Part shown: positions 1 to 10,589 of the stretch, in pieces
Layout: the number at the start of each line of letters is the position of its first letter
How positions within the stretch are numbered: the first letter of the stretch is position 1
NCBI GenBank assembly: GCA_933228675.1
Contig: OW121743.1
Location: 109,177,468-109,241,467, forward strand
DNA from: Stomorhina lunata
Lineage: Eukaryota > Arthropoda > Insecta > Diptera > Rhiniidae
Length of the DNA stretch: 64,000 nt
Direction of reading: 5' to 3'
Notes under the pieces: model-generated
Told to the model about the DNA's origin: nothing
Seen by the model: the letters and a program-made list of their open reading frames with translations, nothing else
Database searches by the model: none
Program-made: the position numbers and the translations under genes

Positions 1-1058
1 TTTGTACCTTTGCATATCATAATTAAAGGGGAACAGTGATGAGGAACAAGAACCTTAATTTTGTTTGAGCACATGCCATTATAGTAGCTATAGAACAGTG
101 AAACGCAAGCCAAATTGCGACGATGCTCCAATAAGGCAAAAGAGTTGGCTACCCTACTGTCACCGATAAGCATTTTCGCCCTCTCTTGTACACGGTCGAG
201 AAGCTCCAAAGTAGACTTTGAAGCACCAGCCCATACATAATAGTTGTATTCCATTTTCTGTCGGATATAAGTGATATAGATATTAGGGAGATCATTTGGA
301 GTGAAGTATCGCCTGAGAAAGCCCAGACACTTGAATGCTTCCTTCGAAATGTGAAAAACGTGTTAAGTCCAACGGACATCACACTGAATTTTCATGCCTA
401 GAGTTTCTGTTTCCTCAATATTTATACCACCCATAATTACAGATGATGCAACATTGTTCGTAACGCGTTTGTGTATTAACATACAACATTAAAAAGACCT
501 CAATTGGATAATGTAGAAAGATCGAAACTTAGCGTATCATTTATGGTTTGACTCTTGGAATTGATATCCAACATGCTTGGCCTATAAGTGAATGAATACG
601 AATGACAGATGTTGCTATCATCTGCAAAAGAGATAGGATTGGAAGTTTTACATGAAAGAGCGGAGCCTTGTGGTACCTCCGATTTAATCTTGAACTTGTC
701 GGACGATATCCAATATATAACAACTCTTATAGTGCGATCTCTGAGAAAGTTCGATATAAACCGATAGAAATTGTTACCTACATTAAAAGCAATACGTTTT
801 GATAGAAGTGCTCCATGCCACACTCTACTAAAGGCCTTAGAAATATCAAGAGCTATAACTTTACTTTTGCCAAAACGGTGAATAGAACGGCACCATTTTT
901 CCAATAAAAAGGCTAATACATCACACGTCAAGCGGCCCCTACGAAATCCATACTGCCGATCGTTTAGTAACTTATTAGACTCCAAATATTTAACCAGATG
1001 ATAGTTTACCATACTTCTCATCACTTTGGAAAGCGCGGAACAAATTGCTATTGGGCTT
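1..1058 (-). pseudogene. Decayed LINE reverse-transcriptase copy (5' and 3' incomplete)
   Basis: Read on the minus strand this is a damaged copy of the non-LTR retrotransposon found at 21935-24372. It begins near 1058 at the RT segment RPIAIC, continues through SNKLLNDRQYGFRRGR and LDISKAFSRVWHGALLSK (motif A aspartate present), then VPQGSALS and a FADD-like catalytic motif C, and goes on past the RT core to the YNYYVWAGASKSTLELLDRV region near 180-250. It runs off the window at base 1. There are frame breaks near 490 and 370 and a deletion between motif C and the downstream part. It keeps the eight residues SKRIAFNV after WHGALL that the 21.9-kb copy lacks, so neither copy was made from the other in its present state. 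It is non-functional. Clade (Jockey/CR1 group) is inferred from RT motif style only. Confidence 0.85.
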
Positions 1059-1439
1059 AAGAAGCTCTTCGATGGAATCCAAAGGAAAGAGGCCGTCGTG
1101 TTTGTGGAATGACGTTTGCCTAATATCTAGCAATAGAGTCCGATATAAGAGGATGGCTCCTCTGGGATCGGTATCGTAACACTTGTTTGCTTTTTGTATA
1201 CTTTAAAAAAAATACACATGTGATGTTCGGGTCATATTTTGAACCCACACTTTTTTAATTGAGAAAATTCTAATTTTCTACATTTCAAAAATATTTTTGA
1301 AGGCTTGTATTCAATGCAATATGTGGTAGTTAGAGTAATTGTGTGTCGGTGTATTGGAGAAATAACCATGCGTTATTTTTTTTTTGGCGTTTTGTCGATC
1401 ATTCTTATTTTGTTTGTTTTGTTGTCATATAAAACGCAC
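1059..1439. other. Unassigned sequence next to the LINE breakpoint
   Basis: Bases 1059-1190 are less AT-rich than the surroundings and do not match the expected upstream part of the LINE, so the LINE copy ends abruptly near 1058. The segment may belong to another element. The rest is AT-rich with poly-T runs near 1377 and shows no gene. Confidence 0.4.
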
Positions 1440-1740
1440 AACATTCCAACTGGAACAAGGGGTACTTCTCTCAGACAATGAGCTGCATCAGATTCCACTT
1501 TTAGACTCATCGAAAGGGACGTTTTAACTCCGACTCCGAATGGAAAATGCATTGGATAGATAAGTTCTACATAGCCAAATACTCAAATAACCAGTGGCTA
1601 GCTGAGTTATGAGATAAAACGCTTTTTTGAAAATTTTAATTTTTTTTCAAGTGGGTCTGGCCAGTGATCGAACTTGGGACCTCTGGTATACTACGCTAAT
1701 GACTAACCTGCTATACCACGGCGGTTTACAAAAAACAAAT
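1440..1740 (-). mobile_element. Candidate tRNA-derived SINE (tRNA-like head at 1655-1735)
   Basis: On the minus strand, 1735 down to 1655 reads like a tRNA gene 5' to 3'. There is an A-box-like TGGTATAGCAGGTTAG near 1727-1712, an AGAGGTCCC stretch, then AGTTCGATCAC as a B-box-like element near 1680-1670, at tRNA-like spacing. The T-arm has only about three good pairs (CCA with TGG) and the anticodon arm is poor, so this is not a working tRNA gene. About 220 bases of moderately complex sequence follow before AT-rich DNA, as expected for a SINE body. No target-site duplication or poly-A tail was recognised. Alternative: an isolated tRNA pseudogene. Confidence 0.5.
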
Positions 1741-2485
1741 GCAAAACACATATAATATAGACATATTACATTATATATCTATTATTTATATTACAAAAAT
1801 GATAGAGGGTCATAAAATGACCCCAACATGATATGTGTATACACTTGCAATAAAAAATTTGTCGAAGCCTAAAATGGTGATAAAACTAATTGAATACAAT
1901 ATATTTCAACAATTGGTGTACTGGGTAGTAAGAACTTTCAAATATAATCCACCAGTTAGAAATACGGTAATGTATAACACGATTTGGGTCATCAAAAAAC
2001 CCTAACATCATAGCAGGGTTAAGAGCAGTGAAGTTGCGACATCTGTTGTTAGACTGACGCTTTATTTAAGCTGTTTTTTTGTTATACTCTTCCTAACTAC
2101 AGTCAGGTTTACGAATTCGTTATACTTTGTCTAATAACAGTTTGGAAACCAAGCAAGGGTTCTGATTGGCCTTAACTTGCTAAGCCTAGACTTATCTTGG
2201 TAATCTTTTCGTGATATTTCTCTTCATGGTATTTCCCATATGAATGATCAAAAATATGGATACAGGTCATATAAGTAAGGTAGTACCCAATGTTTATCTA
2301 AGTATAATAATTAAATATAAGTATAGATTCACCCAACTTTACACTCCTTTAAACCCCAAAAAATGAGTGATTAAGTGAGTGTTGTTTTATTGCAGGGTAC
2401 GGTACCATTTAAAGATGGTAAAGAACATCAACACTTTTTTAAGGTTCTCTTGTTTTACATCAAACACACATCACATGAGGTACGA
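1741..2485. other. AT-rich non-coding stretch
   Basis: I see no gene here. Short open frames from 2375 onward lack any recognisable domain and overlap the GGAT microsatellite that follows. Confidence 0.6.
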
Positions 2486-2535
2486 AATAAGATGGATGGA
2501 TGGATGATGTTCGGTAAAAGGATGGATGGATGGTT
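2486..2535 (+). repeat. Imperfect GGAT/ATGG tetranucleotide repeat
   Basis: GATGGATGGATGGATGATG at about 2491 and GGATGGATGGATGG at about 2520 make an interrupted tetranucleotide microsatellite. A short second patch (GAATGGATGGATGGACGAA) lies at 2752-2770. Confidence 0.85.
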
Positions 2536-4132
2536 CGATGGTTTGACAAACGACAACAACGTAAACGGCAAATATTGTATTGTTGTAGTAATGCTACTGC
2601 TGTGGTTATTATTGTTCTTATAAACAAAACACTAAAAATGGTTATGGTTGTGCTAAACATAAAAATCACTTATTTACTAAACTTTTTTTTTGAGGATTTT
2701 AGAAAAAAAAACGAATGAAAAGTTAAATGTTTGTAAAGAAAGACAGACAGACGAATGGATGGATGGACGAAAGCATACAATAAAAAAAATAAGACAGCAA
2801 AAATTCCTTTTACCAATATAATCGTCTTCTTAACTTCATACTACTCGTCTAGAGAGTTTTTGTTAATAAATTGATAATTAATAAAACAAGTAATGTACGA
2901 CACTTCTGTTCAAGAACATGCAACGCATACCAAATGTTTAAACAATAATTGTACAACAAATGACATAGGAAGCTAAAGGAAATTTTGCTGATGGCTGGTT
3001 AGCAACTATTGCAACTGAAACTGATCATGCCGCAGACATACAGACAGACACTTAGTGGAAAAGCAAAAACTTAATAGTCGTAGTAGTACTAAATAAGTAT
3101 ATAAACAGCAACTTATTTAAGAAGACAGCAATTCTTTTATATTTGAGATTTATTTAATGATTGTATCTTCTGTTTATATAAAAGTAATACGACTTTAATG
3201 AAGATGATGCTACTATATACTATCACACAGATTTATATTCTTAAACATTTTAAAAATGAAAATAACTAAAAACGGATGTTTGTATTGTTGTCAGTCAGCA
3301 CAACTTATGTAAGTGTGTACTCGTATTTACTATAAAATAAACCATGAGAAACGTTGATGGTGGCCCTGACTGTCAATGTGTCAGCAACATTTTAGACATC
3401 ATTTAAGCAGCGGTAATGAGCATTTGTTAGATGGTTGAAATCAACAGGTCCTGGTTGTTTTGTCATTGACAACCAGCCAACCAACCAACCAAACAACCAA
3501 CGAACAAGCTGCTTGGTTTACTGGTCCTGTGTTTCGTTAATTTAAGTAACAAAATCAACAAATATACTAGCGACATAAAAAAAAAGATGGAAGTGAAAAG
3601 AAAAAAAAATCATAATTCATTGTAGTTTCCAGAAATCCCAACAACAACAACAACAATGCGGCTACAAACGGACTTGACAAAATACCACCTTTTTAATAGC
3701 ATTAAACAAGACTTGTTATAAATATTTTATTTTTCTCATTTTTGTGGTTTTTTCATCTCATCGTCATTCATTATAAATACCGCACCAAAATATATAAGTT
3801 TTTTTATTTAATATGATTGATGGTGTGTTAAGTTTATCAATGAATTGGTAACAATTTTAAGATTGATTAATTAATTATGGACTATTATTCGGATATGTAA
3901 CATGACTCATTAAAAGTGAAACTCATTCATAATTATTAAAAGCGAAAATGTCAAACATTTAAATTTGAACAGATATTTTTGGTGATTGTGATTCCAATGG
4001 ATTAAGATGAATATACAATTTAAGCCTTAAATTTGAGGGTATGATATAATGTAAATTATTAATGATTATGTATATCTTAACATAAATTTTAAAATCTCTT
4101 AAAATCAGTTTCTTTATTCTGTCTGATACTTT
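2536..4132. other. AT-rich non-coding stretch with simple repeats
   Basis: No coding region is supported. It holds AGACAGAC patches near 2740 and 3040, a CCAACCAACCAA run at about 3474-3505 and a CAACAACAACAACAACAA run at 3641-3658. The composition resembles fly intron or intergenic DNA. Confidence 0.6.
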
Positions 4133-4206
4133 AAAATCAGGCGTACGCAACCCATGCCACCAGAAGCCGAATACTTTTTTAACTATCGTTAATATCACAA
4201 TCATTA
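4133..4206. repeat. Dispersed repeat fragment shared with 37989-38070
   Basis: A stretch of about 70 bp containing CAGGCGTACGCAACCCATG followed by CCACCAGAAGCCGAA recurs at 37989-38070 with scattered substitutions. It stands out from the AT background. On the minus strand both copies can be read with FGFWW near the start, but nothing shows that this is coding. It is probably a fragment of an unidentified transposon. Confidence 0.7.
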
Positions 4207-4431
4207 ATGAAACTCGTGAAAATGAGTATTAATAGAATTCAGTTGGGGATTGGATGTTAGCAAAGTCGTTAGGTGTCGCTTTGTTAAAGAAAATACACAA
4301 ACAAAATATACAAGAAACAAAATCAAAATGCAATTTATAGCAACAAATAACGGTTCGAGAGGAATTATTTTTATAAACAATGTTTGAAATAAATGCAACC
4401 GAATTATTAAACAACTTTAAATTTGCTTTTG

Positions 4432-4892
4432 TAAAAATATTTTTCTATAGAAACATTTTTGATAGAAATAATTTTCTATAGAAAAAGTTTCTAAAAAATT
4501 TTCTATAGAAAAATAGTTCATAAAAATTTTCTATAGAAAAATTTTTGATACAAAAATTTTCTATACAAAAATTTTTGATAAATAATTACTCTTTAGAAAA
4601 ATTGTTGATAAAAATTTTCTATAGAAAAATTTTTGATACAAAATTTTTTGATATAAAAATTTTCCTTACAAAAATTTGTGATAAAAAAAATTTTCTATAG
4701 AAAAATTTTTGATAAAAAAATTTTTGATAAAAAATTTTCTATAGAAAAATGTTGATAAAAAAATTTCTATGCAAAAATTGTCGATAAAAAAATTTTCTAT
4801 AGAAAAACTGTTGATAAAAAAATTTTCTGTAGAAAAATTTTTGATAAAAACAATTTTCTATAGAAAATTTTTTGATAAAAAAATTTCAAAAA
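4432..4892. repeat. Satellite array 1 (AnTn units with CTATAG and GATA linkers)
   Basis: Degenerate tandem units of about 28-31 bp, each combining the palindrome TTTTCTATAGAAAA with an AATTTTTGATAAA segment. Spacing is irregular and copies are diverged, so the array looks old. It is not coding: the frame at 4797-4994 on the minus strand is largely a by-product of the repeat. Confidence 0.9.
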
Positions 4893-4918
4893 GAAATAGT
4901 ATTTGCATTTGATCCCAA

Positions 4919-4950
4919 ATCTGTTACATTTATTTATTAATGTAACAGAC
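4919..4950. other. Short stem-loop
   Basis: CTGTTACATT and AATGTAACAG form a 10-bp perfect inverted repeat around an 8-base AT loop, directly after array 1. No downstream T-run or gene makes it a recognisable terminator. Confidence 0.6.
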
Positions 4951-4975
4951 AAATTTATTGATAAAAAGCCAAAAA

Positions 4976-5100
4976 ATATTTGCGGGGAAACCAAAATTCC
5001 TCGACGCGTTTCTCGATGGTTGGTTAGGCCATCTCTTCAGGAGGAGTATCCCCAATTTAAACAGATCGAAAACCTTGCAGTCTTAACTATTTTACAAACA
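4976..5100 (-). ncRNA. Hammerhead-ribozyme-like segment, probable retroelement relic
   Basis: On the minus strand the order of parts matches a type I hammerhead. CTGAAGA (5040-5034) is followed by a perfect 5-bp stem II (GATGG/CCATC, 5033-5029 and 5019-5015) with a 9-base loop, then GAAA (5012-5009), a palindromic CGCG mini stem III (5008-5005), and T-C as the candidate cleavage site (5004-5003). ACTCCTC before and GAGGAAT after can pair as stem I (5041-5047 with 4996-5002, one mismatch). Two extra bases (GA, 5014-5013) between stem II and GAAA depart from the consensus, so this may be inactive. Hammerheads with a minimal stem III are known from Penelope-like elements. Assignment to that class is inference. 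Confidence 0.45.
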
Positions 5101-5219
5101 AAATCTTTAAGAATTATGTTCATAAACCATAAGTAAAAGCGCAGATTGTCGACTAAGAAAAACACAACAATTTTTCAGTTTTCATCTTCCTTCACTTCCC
5201 ACATTCTTGCCGCAGCCGT

Positions 5220-5611
5220 TGGCTATAGAAAAATTTTTGATACAAAATTTTTCGACAGAAAAATTTTTGATAAGAAAATTTTCTATAGAAAAATTTTTGA
5301 TAAAAAAATTCTCTATAGAAAAATTTTTTATAAAAAAATTTTCTTTAGAAAAATTTTTGATAAAAAAATTTTCTATAGAAAAATTTTTGACAAAATAATT
5401 TTCTATAGAAAAATTTTTGCTAACAAAAATTTTCTAAAGAAAAATTTTTGATAAAAAAATTTTCTTTAGAAAAATTTTTGATTAAAAACTTTTCTGTAGA
5501 AAAATTTTCTATTGAAAAATTTTTGATAAAAACTTTTCTATAGAACAATTTTTGATAAAAAACTATTCTAGAGAAAAATTTTTGAAAAAAAAAATTTGTG
5601 ATAAAAAATTT
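5220..5611. repeat. Satellite array 2 (about 30-bp units, TTTTCTATAGAAAA core)
   Basis: Tandem units of about 30 bp of the type AAATTTTCTATAGAAAAATT followed by TTTGATAAA. Because 30 is a multiple of three and the unit is nearly palindromic, long frames stay open on both strands (5146-5451 plus, 5420-5656 minus) and give KIFYRKIFDK-type decapeptide repeats. I regard these as by-products of the array. Confidence 0.9.
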
Positions 5612-5950
5612 TTCCATGTGACACTTATCAAAACTTGTTGCTTTTGGAGTCGGCAATAACTTTTCTCGATTGATATCGAGCTTCCTTAGAGATCGCTTTA
5701 TTAGAGTTGTTATAGATGGAATCTTCTTTCTCCTACTCTAATTCTTATAAGAATTTATGACCTTCTTCTATGTCAAACTTCCAAGCCCATCTAATACTCT
5801 TTTGCGGATGACAGTAACATATGCCTTTCATATTCATTTTGAGTCATAAGCCACCACACGTGAATGGCGAAAGTCTCTTCTTTAGATTGAGCGAGAAAAC
5901 TTCACCGAAATTTAACGATCGTAGAACAAAGTTCAAAATTTTCTGAAAAA
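5612..5950 (+). pseudogene. LINE copy, RT fragment (5' part)
   Basis: A plus-strand fragment of the same LINE family as 21935-24372. From about 5612 it can be followed through the region AAAACTTGTTGCTTTTGGAG, the phrase reading SSFLRDR, and then the FADD catalytic region near 5800-5830, before fading out near 5840-5950. The upstream RT half is missing and the fragment starts flush against satellite array 2. Several indels, including loss of the VPQGS motif region, make it non-functional. The remaining 3' part resumes at 6463 after a non-LINE insert. Confidence 0.75.
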
Positions 5951-6059
5951 AGTCATGTAAATTGTTATACATAATTTAAGCAAAAAGTGTTGCAGTCGTT
6001 TAGGCTTAACTTTTTAATCCAATTGTATTTGAGTGTAACGCCAAGGCAGATGTCAACTC

Positions 6060-6360
6060 CTATTGACGATGGGTTTCAACTAAAATAAGTAGAGCTATTT
6101 TTTTGGGTCCACTAATAGAAGAGACGTATTTCATCAAATTTTGTTAAGAATTGCGCCTTATATATTGAGAAGAAAAGTAAGTGAAAAAATAGGAGTCCAA
6201 AGCAGGTACCCCAAGGAGTGATCGGATTTCAATCAAAATGAGTATAGGTCTTTATTGGATAAACTTAAAGACGTGTGCTGAATTTCATCTAATTTTGTTG
6301 GGCATTTCGGCTTATACGTTAAAAAAAATTAGTGACAAAATAGGGGTCCAATAGAAGACG
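6060..6360 (+). repeat. Two tandem units of about 151 bp inside the LINE relic
   Basis: Two diverged copies lie head to tail (about 6065-6205 and 6216-6356). Shared landmarks are TTTCAAC/TCAAAATRAGTA, ATTTCATCNAATTTTGTT and AATAGGRGTCCA, the last at 6189 and 6340, which gives a spacing of 151. They interrupt the LINE fragment. No coding potential is evident. Confidence 0.65.
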
Positions 6361-6462
6361 AATTTCGATTTTGTTTTGAATTTTTCTTACCTATGTAAAA
6401 CTGAAGAAGTAAGATCACTCCTTATATTTTTTGAACTTCGATGTATGAAGAAATGCCACTGT

Positions 6463-6610
6463 GCAACGTGCAGGATAGGGCGATACTGTTCATCGGTGAC
6501 AGTAGGGTATCCAACTCAATTAATTCACTAGAGAAATGTCGTAATGAGGGTCTCACTATTGTATCGTTACTACTTTGGACTGTGTGCTAATGAAATCATG
6601 GGTCGAAATA
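6463..6610 (+). pseudogene. LINE copy, 3' fragment resuming after the insert
   Basis: Corresponds to 23920-24045 of the best LINE copy: it contains CATCGGTGACAGTAGGGTAT, CCAACT and then the YRYYFG(L/I)C coding region. The match fades near 6605. It forms one broken copy with 5612-5950, separated by about 510 bp that includes the 151-bp tandem pair. Confidence 0.75.
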
Positions 6611-8339
6611 CGAAAATCCGTCATAGACTTTAAAAAAGCTAACAACTTGAAAGGTGACCCACAAACTGTTTCAAATGCTTTTAAGAAACAACTGATCATT
6701 GCAAGAAAATCTGGATCATGAACTACAAAAGGTCCAAGGAATATAGGTAAGGCAAAAGAAGTCGAGCAACTCTTACAAAGAACACTAAACACTAAACAAT
6801 AAAGCAGCTGCTGTCGTGAAACGCTCTAATAGTTTTCTCCAAGGAGCCAAAGCTTATGCTGGGTTGAAGACATACAAAATTTTTAAATTAATTTCTTTAA
6901 AGAAGTATCTAGTTACACAATTTACGATTACAAAAGTTTCATAGGGTATTTCAAATTCGTCACAAAATACCTCAAAACAAATGTATTTTAATTTTTTCAA
7001 ACCTCGTCTCCTTTAGAACTTTTTTTCTTTAGCTAGAACCTTTTTTCATATAAATTACCATCATTATAAGGAATTTAATTCTTATGATATTGTAAAATTT
7101 ATCATTTGCTATGGAATGACAAGATTTTTTTTTCTCCCTTCATCTACTGACTTTTTCCCTAAACATAGTCCGAAAGTACCAGGACTTTTTGAACAAAAAA
7201 TCGTTTGTCATGTGTTTTATTTTCTTGGTTTAATGGCATGTTTAATTTTTCAGATTTTTTTTTTTTGTTTTTCGCACTTAACTTAAATAAACGAATAACT
7301 AAAAAAATTGAATAAAGAACATAAGGACAGACGACAGCCAAGGATTGTGACATATTAAGAAGATGGCAGCAAAAAAAAAAGGTGTCAAGTGAATTTGTAA
7401 AAATGAATACAACACACTTCGAGGTGTTGCTTGACATAAGTTTGATGGTGTTTTCTCTTTGGAATTATTGTCATCATCACCATCGGCAAATGATAGCAGC
7501 GGACGACATCCACAACGTCATTGTCATCGATAAGGTATAAGGATGGTAGGAAAAAAATCCTCAGGTGTATTTATAAGTGTCTTTAAAGACGCTAGTGATA
7601 TAATGGTAGTTAACAGATTTTGTGTTTATTAATATTTAGCCGAACCAACAACCGGATTTGGTGAATTTTTTTTATTTTCAGTTTAATTTTCAGAGTCTAT
7701 AAAAATAGTTGTATCATGTTTGGTGGTCTCTAGCGTTTTACCAGTTGCATGAATTGCAATTCTATTCACATCTTGGCTCGTACAAGTATATTTTGTTGTG
7801 TTTTTCATTTTTTCAATAATTATTATATACAGACATCTAAAAACCGGCGACGGAGTTAATGTCTTTTACCTTAAAATTGCACAATCATTGATTTTGTATC
7901 TAATACTTGTTTTTTTTCATGGCTATTTATATGGATCATATCTGCCATATTAAAATTATTTTATAATTTTTTTTATTTCTTTTCATTCATCTTAATCGCG
8001 GTTATTAAAGTTTGAGGGTTATAGTAATTTTTTTTCAATATGTTTTTGAAGACAGAAAAAAAGTTGAGGTTATTTTCTTTTGTTGTGCCAATTATAATAA
8101 TTACTTGATTGGTTTTCAATCTTCGAAATACTTGTTTATTCACCTAACACAGCAATTAAAGCAATTTTTAAAATTATGTTTCAAAAATGTTTTATTATTT
8201 TTATAATCATATAAAAAATGCTCCAGCACCTACACACTCTAGGGTGTGTTTTTAATAAACTTCCTCTGAAAAAAGGGAAACAGTGGGAACAGTAATATCA
8301 AATATATGAAAATTAAAGAAACATCGCCAAGATCAAGAT
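6611..8339. other. AT-rich non-coding stretch
   Basis: Open frames at 6556-6792, 7159-7437 (both minus) and 8012-8206 (plus) lack recognisable domains and are rich in codons expected by chance in AT-rich DNA. I see no promoter or splice structure that supports a gene. Confidence 0.55.
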
Positions 8340-10411
8340 CTCCGAAAAAATTTTTCGTTAAAAAAAAAAAACAAAAATTTTCGTCAATTTTTATAGAAAT
8401 TTTTTCAATATCAAAATTTTGATACAAAATTTTTCTTTAAAAAAATCTTTATAGAAAATTTTTCGTTTTAATTTTTTTTATAAACATTTTTATAGAAAAT
8501 TTTTCGTTATAAAATTTTTTTTAGAAAATTTCTCGTTATAAAAATTTTTATAAAAAATTTTTCGTTATAAAAATTTTTGTGGAAAATTTTTCAGTTGAAA
8601 TTTTTTTTAGAAAATTTTTATAGAAAATTTTTCGTTATAAAAATTTTTGTCTAAAATTTTTCGTATACAAATTTTTATAGAAAATTTATCGTTATAAAAA
8701 TTTTTGTAGAAAACTTTTCGTTATAAAAATTTTTATAGAAAATTTTTCGTTATAAAAATTTTTATAGAAAATTTTTCGTTATAAAAATTCTTATAAAAAG
8801 TTTTTTGATATAAAAATTTGTATAGAAAATTTTTCGGTCTAAAAATCTTTATAGAAAATTTTTAGGTCTAAAAATATTTATAGATAATTTTTCGGTTAAA
8901 AAATTTTTCGTTATAAAAATTTTTATAGAAAATTTTTCGTTCTAAAAATTATTATAACAAATTTTTTGATATAATTTTTTGATTTTTATAGAAAATTTTT
9001 TGATATAAAAATTTTTATAGAAAATTTTTTGGTATAAAAATATTTATAGAAAATTTTTCGGTCTAAAAATATTTATAGAAAATTTTGAAGTCTAAAAATA
9101 TTTACAGATAATCTTTCGGTTAAAAGATTGTTTGTTACAAAAATTTTTATAGAAAATTTTTCGTTATAGAAATTTTTAAAGCAAATTTTTCGGAATAAAA
9201 ATTTTTGAAAAAAACTTTTTGGTATAAAAATTTTTGTAGAAATTTTTCGGTATAAACATTTTTGTAGAAAATTTTTCGTTATCAAATTTTTGTAGAAAAT
9301 TTTTCGTTATGAAAATTTTTATAGAAAATTTTTGGTTATAAATTTCGTTTATATAAAATTTTTTTTATAAAAATTTTCATAGAAAATTTTTCGTTATAAA
9401 AATTATTTGTTATAAAAACTTGTAAAGAAAATTTTACGTTATAAAAATTTTTATTATAGAAAATTTTTCAGTATAAATATTTTAATACAAAATTGTTCTT
9501 TATAAAAATTTTTATACAAAATTTACAGTAAAAAAAATTTATTGAATTATTTTCGGTAAAAAAAATTTTATAAAAGTTTTTATAGAAAATTTTTCGTTCT
9601 AAATATTTTATACAAAATTTTCGTTAAAATATTTTTATAGAAAATTGTTCGTTATAAAATTTTTATAGAAAATTTTTCGCTATAAAAATTTTTAAAGAAA
9701 ATTTTATAAAATTTTTTTAAAGTAATTTTTTTGTTATAAAAATTTTTATAGAAAAATTTTCGCTAAAAAAAATTATTATAGAAAATTTTTTGCTATTAAA
9801 ATTTTTATAGAAAATTTTTCGCTAAAAAAATTTTTATAGAAAATTTTTCACTATAAAAATTTTTATAGAAAATTTTTTGCTATAAAAACGTTTGTAGAAA
9901 ATTTTTCGTTGTAAAAATTTTATAGTAAATTTTTCGTTATAAAATATAAATTATAGTTAATTTTTCGTTTTATTAATTTTTATAGAAAATTTTTCGTTAT
10001 AAAACATTTATAGAAAATTTTTGGTTATAAAAATGTTCATAGAAAATTTTTGGTATAAAAACTTTTATAAAAAATATTCGGTACAAAAACTTTTATAAAA
10101 CATTTGGTATAACAATTAATGGAAAATTTTCGATAAGAAATTTTTAACTTGAAAATATTTTGTATCAAAATTTTTCATAAAAAATTTTCGATTATTATTA
10201 TTATTATTATTAAAGAAAATTGTCGTTATCAAAATGTTTATAGAAAATTTTTGGTTCCAAAATTTTTTATAAAAAATTTAAGGTATCAAAATTTTATATA
10301 GTAAATTTTCAATATCATTCTTTAAACAAAGTTTTCGGTATCAAGTTTTCTTATAGAAAATTTATTGTATAGCAAATCTTTTTATCGGTATCTAAATAAT
10401 TTAAGAAAATT
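8340..10411 (+). repeat. Satellite array 3 (29-bp units with a CGTTAT linker)
   Basis: About 70 diverged units. The clearest has a 29-bp period (for example CG at 8719 and 8748) and runs CGTTATAAAAATTTTTATAG then AAAATTTTT. Linker variants (CGGTCT, CGCTAT, GATAT, GGTAT) occur in local runs, as expected if neighbouring units homogenise by unequal exchange. An ATT trinucleotide run lies at 10193-10213. Orientation is ATAG-forward. Confidence 0.93.
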
Positions 10412-10489
10412 TTTGGTATCCTTTTTTTTCATATCACAATACTTGATAACAAATTTTTTACAGAAAATAAACAGTTTTTTGTTAATAAA

Positions 10490-10575
10490 ATCTTCGACAC
10501 GTATCGAGAAATGGTTTGGAAATAACCATCAGGACGAGTCGTCATCGTAATTCTAGACAGATCGAAAAACTACGT
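10490..10575 (-). other. Diverged second copy of the hammerhead-like segment
   Basis: Aligns by eye with 4990-5080: CGACACGT, a GGTTTGG-like tract, CCATC, AGGACGAGT and CAGATCGAAAA appear in the same order. On the minus strand CTGATGG replaces CTGAAGA and the GAAA box reads TTTC, so catalytic parts are lost. Like the first copy it sits at the edge of a satellite array. Confidence 0.5.
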
Positions 10576-10589
10576 TTTATATCTAACAT

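Noticed and set aside
3959..4204. Minus-strand 81-residue frame with FGFWWHGLRTPDF
   Set aside because: The protein-like part coincides with the dispersed repeat shared with 37989-38070, and the rest is low-complexity; probably not a gene.
5146..5451. 101-residue frame with KIFYRKIFDK repeats, and similar frames in arrays 7, 8, 10 and 11
   Set aside because: Entirely explained by AnTn satellite units whose period is near a multiple of three. Frames occur on both strands and lack start context or conservation.
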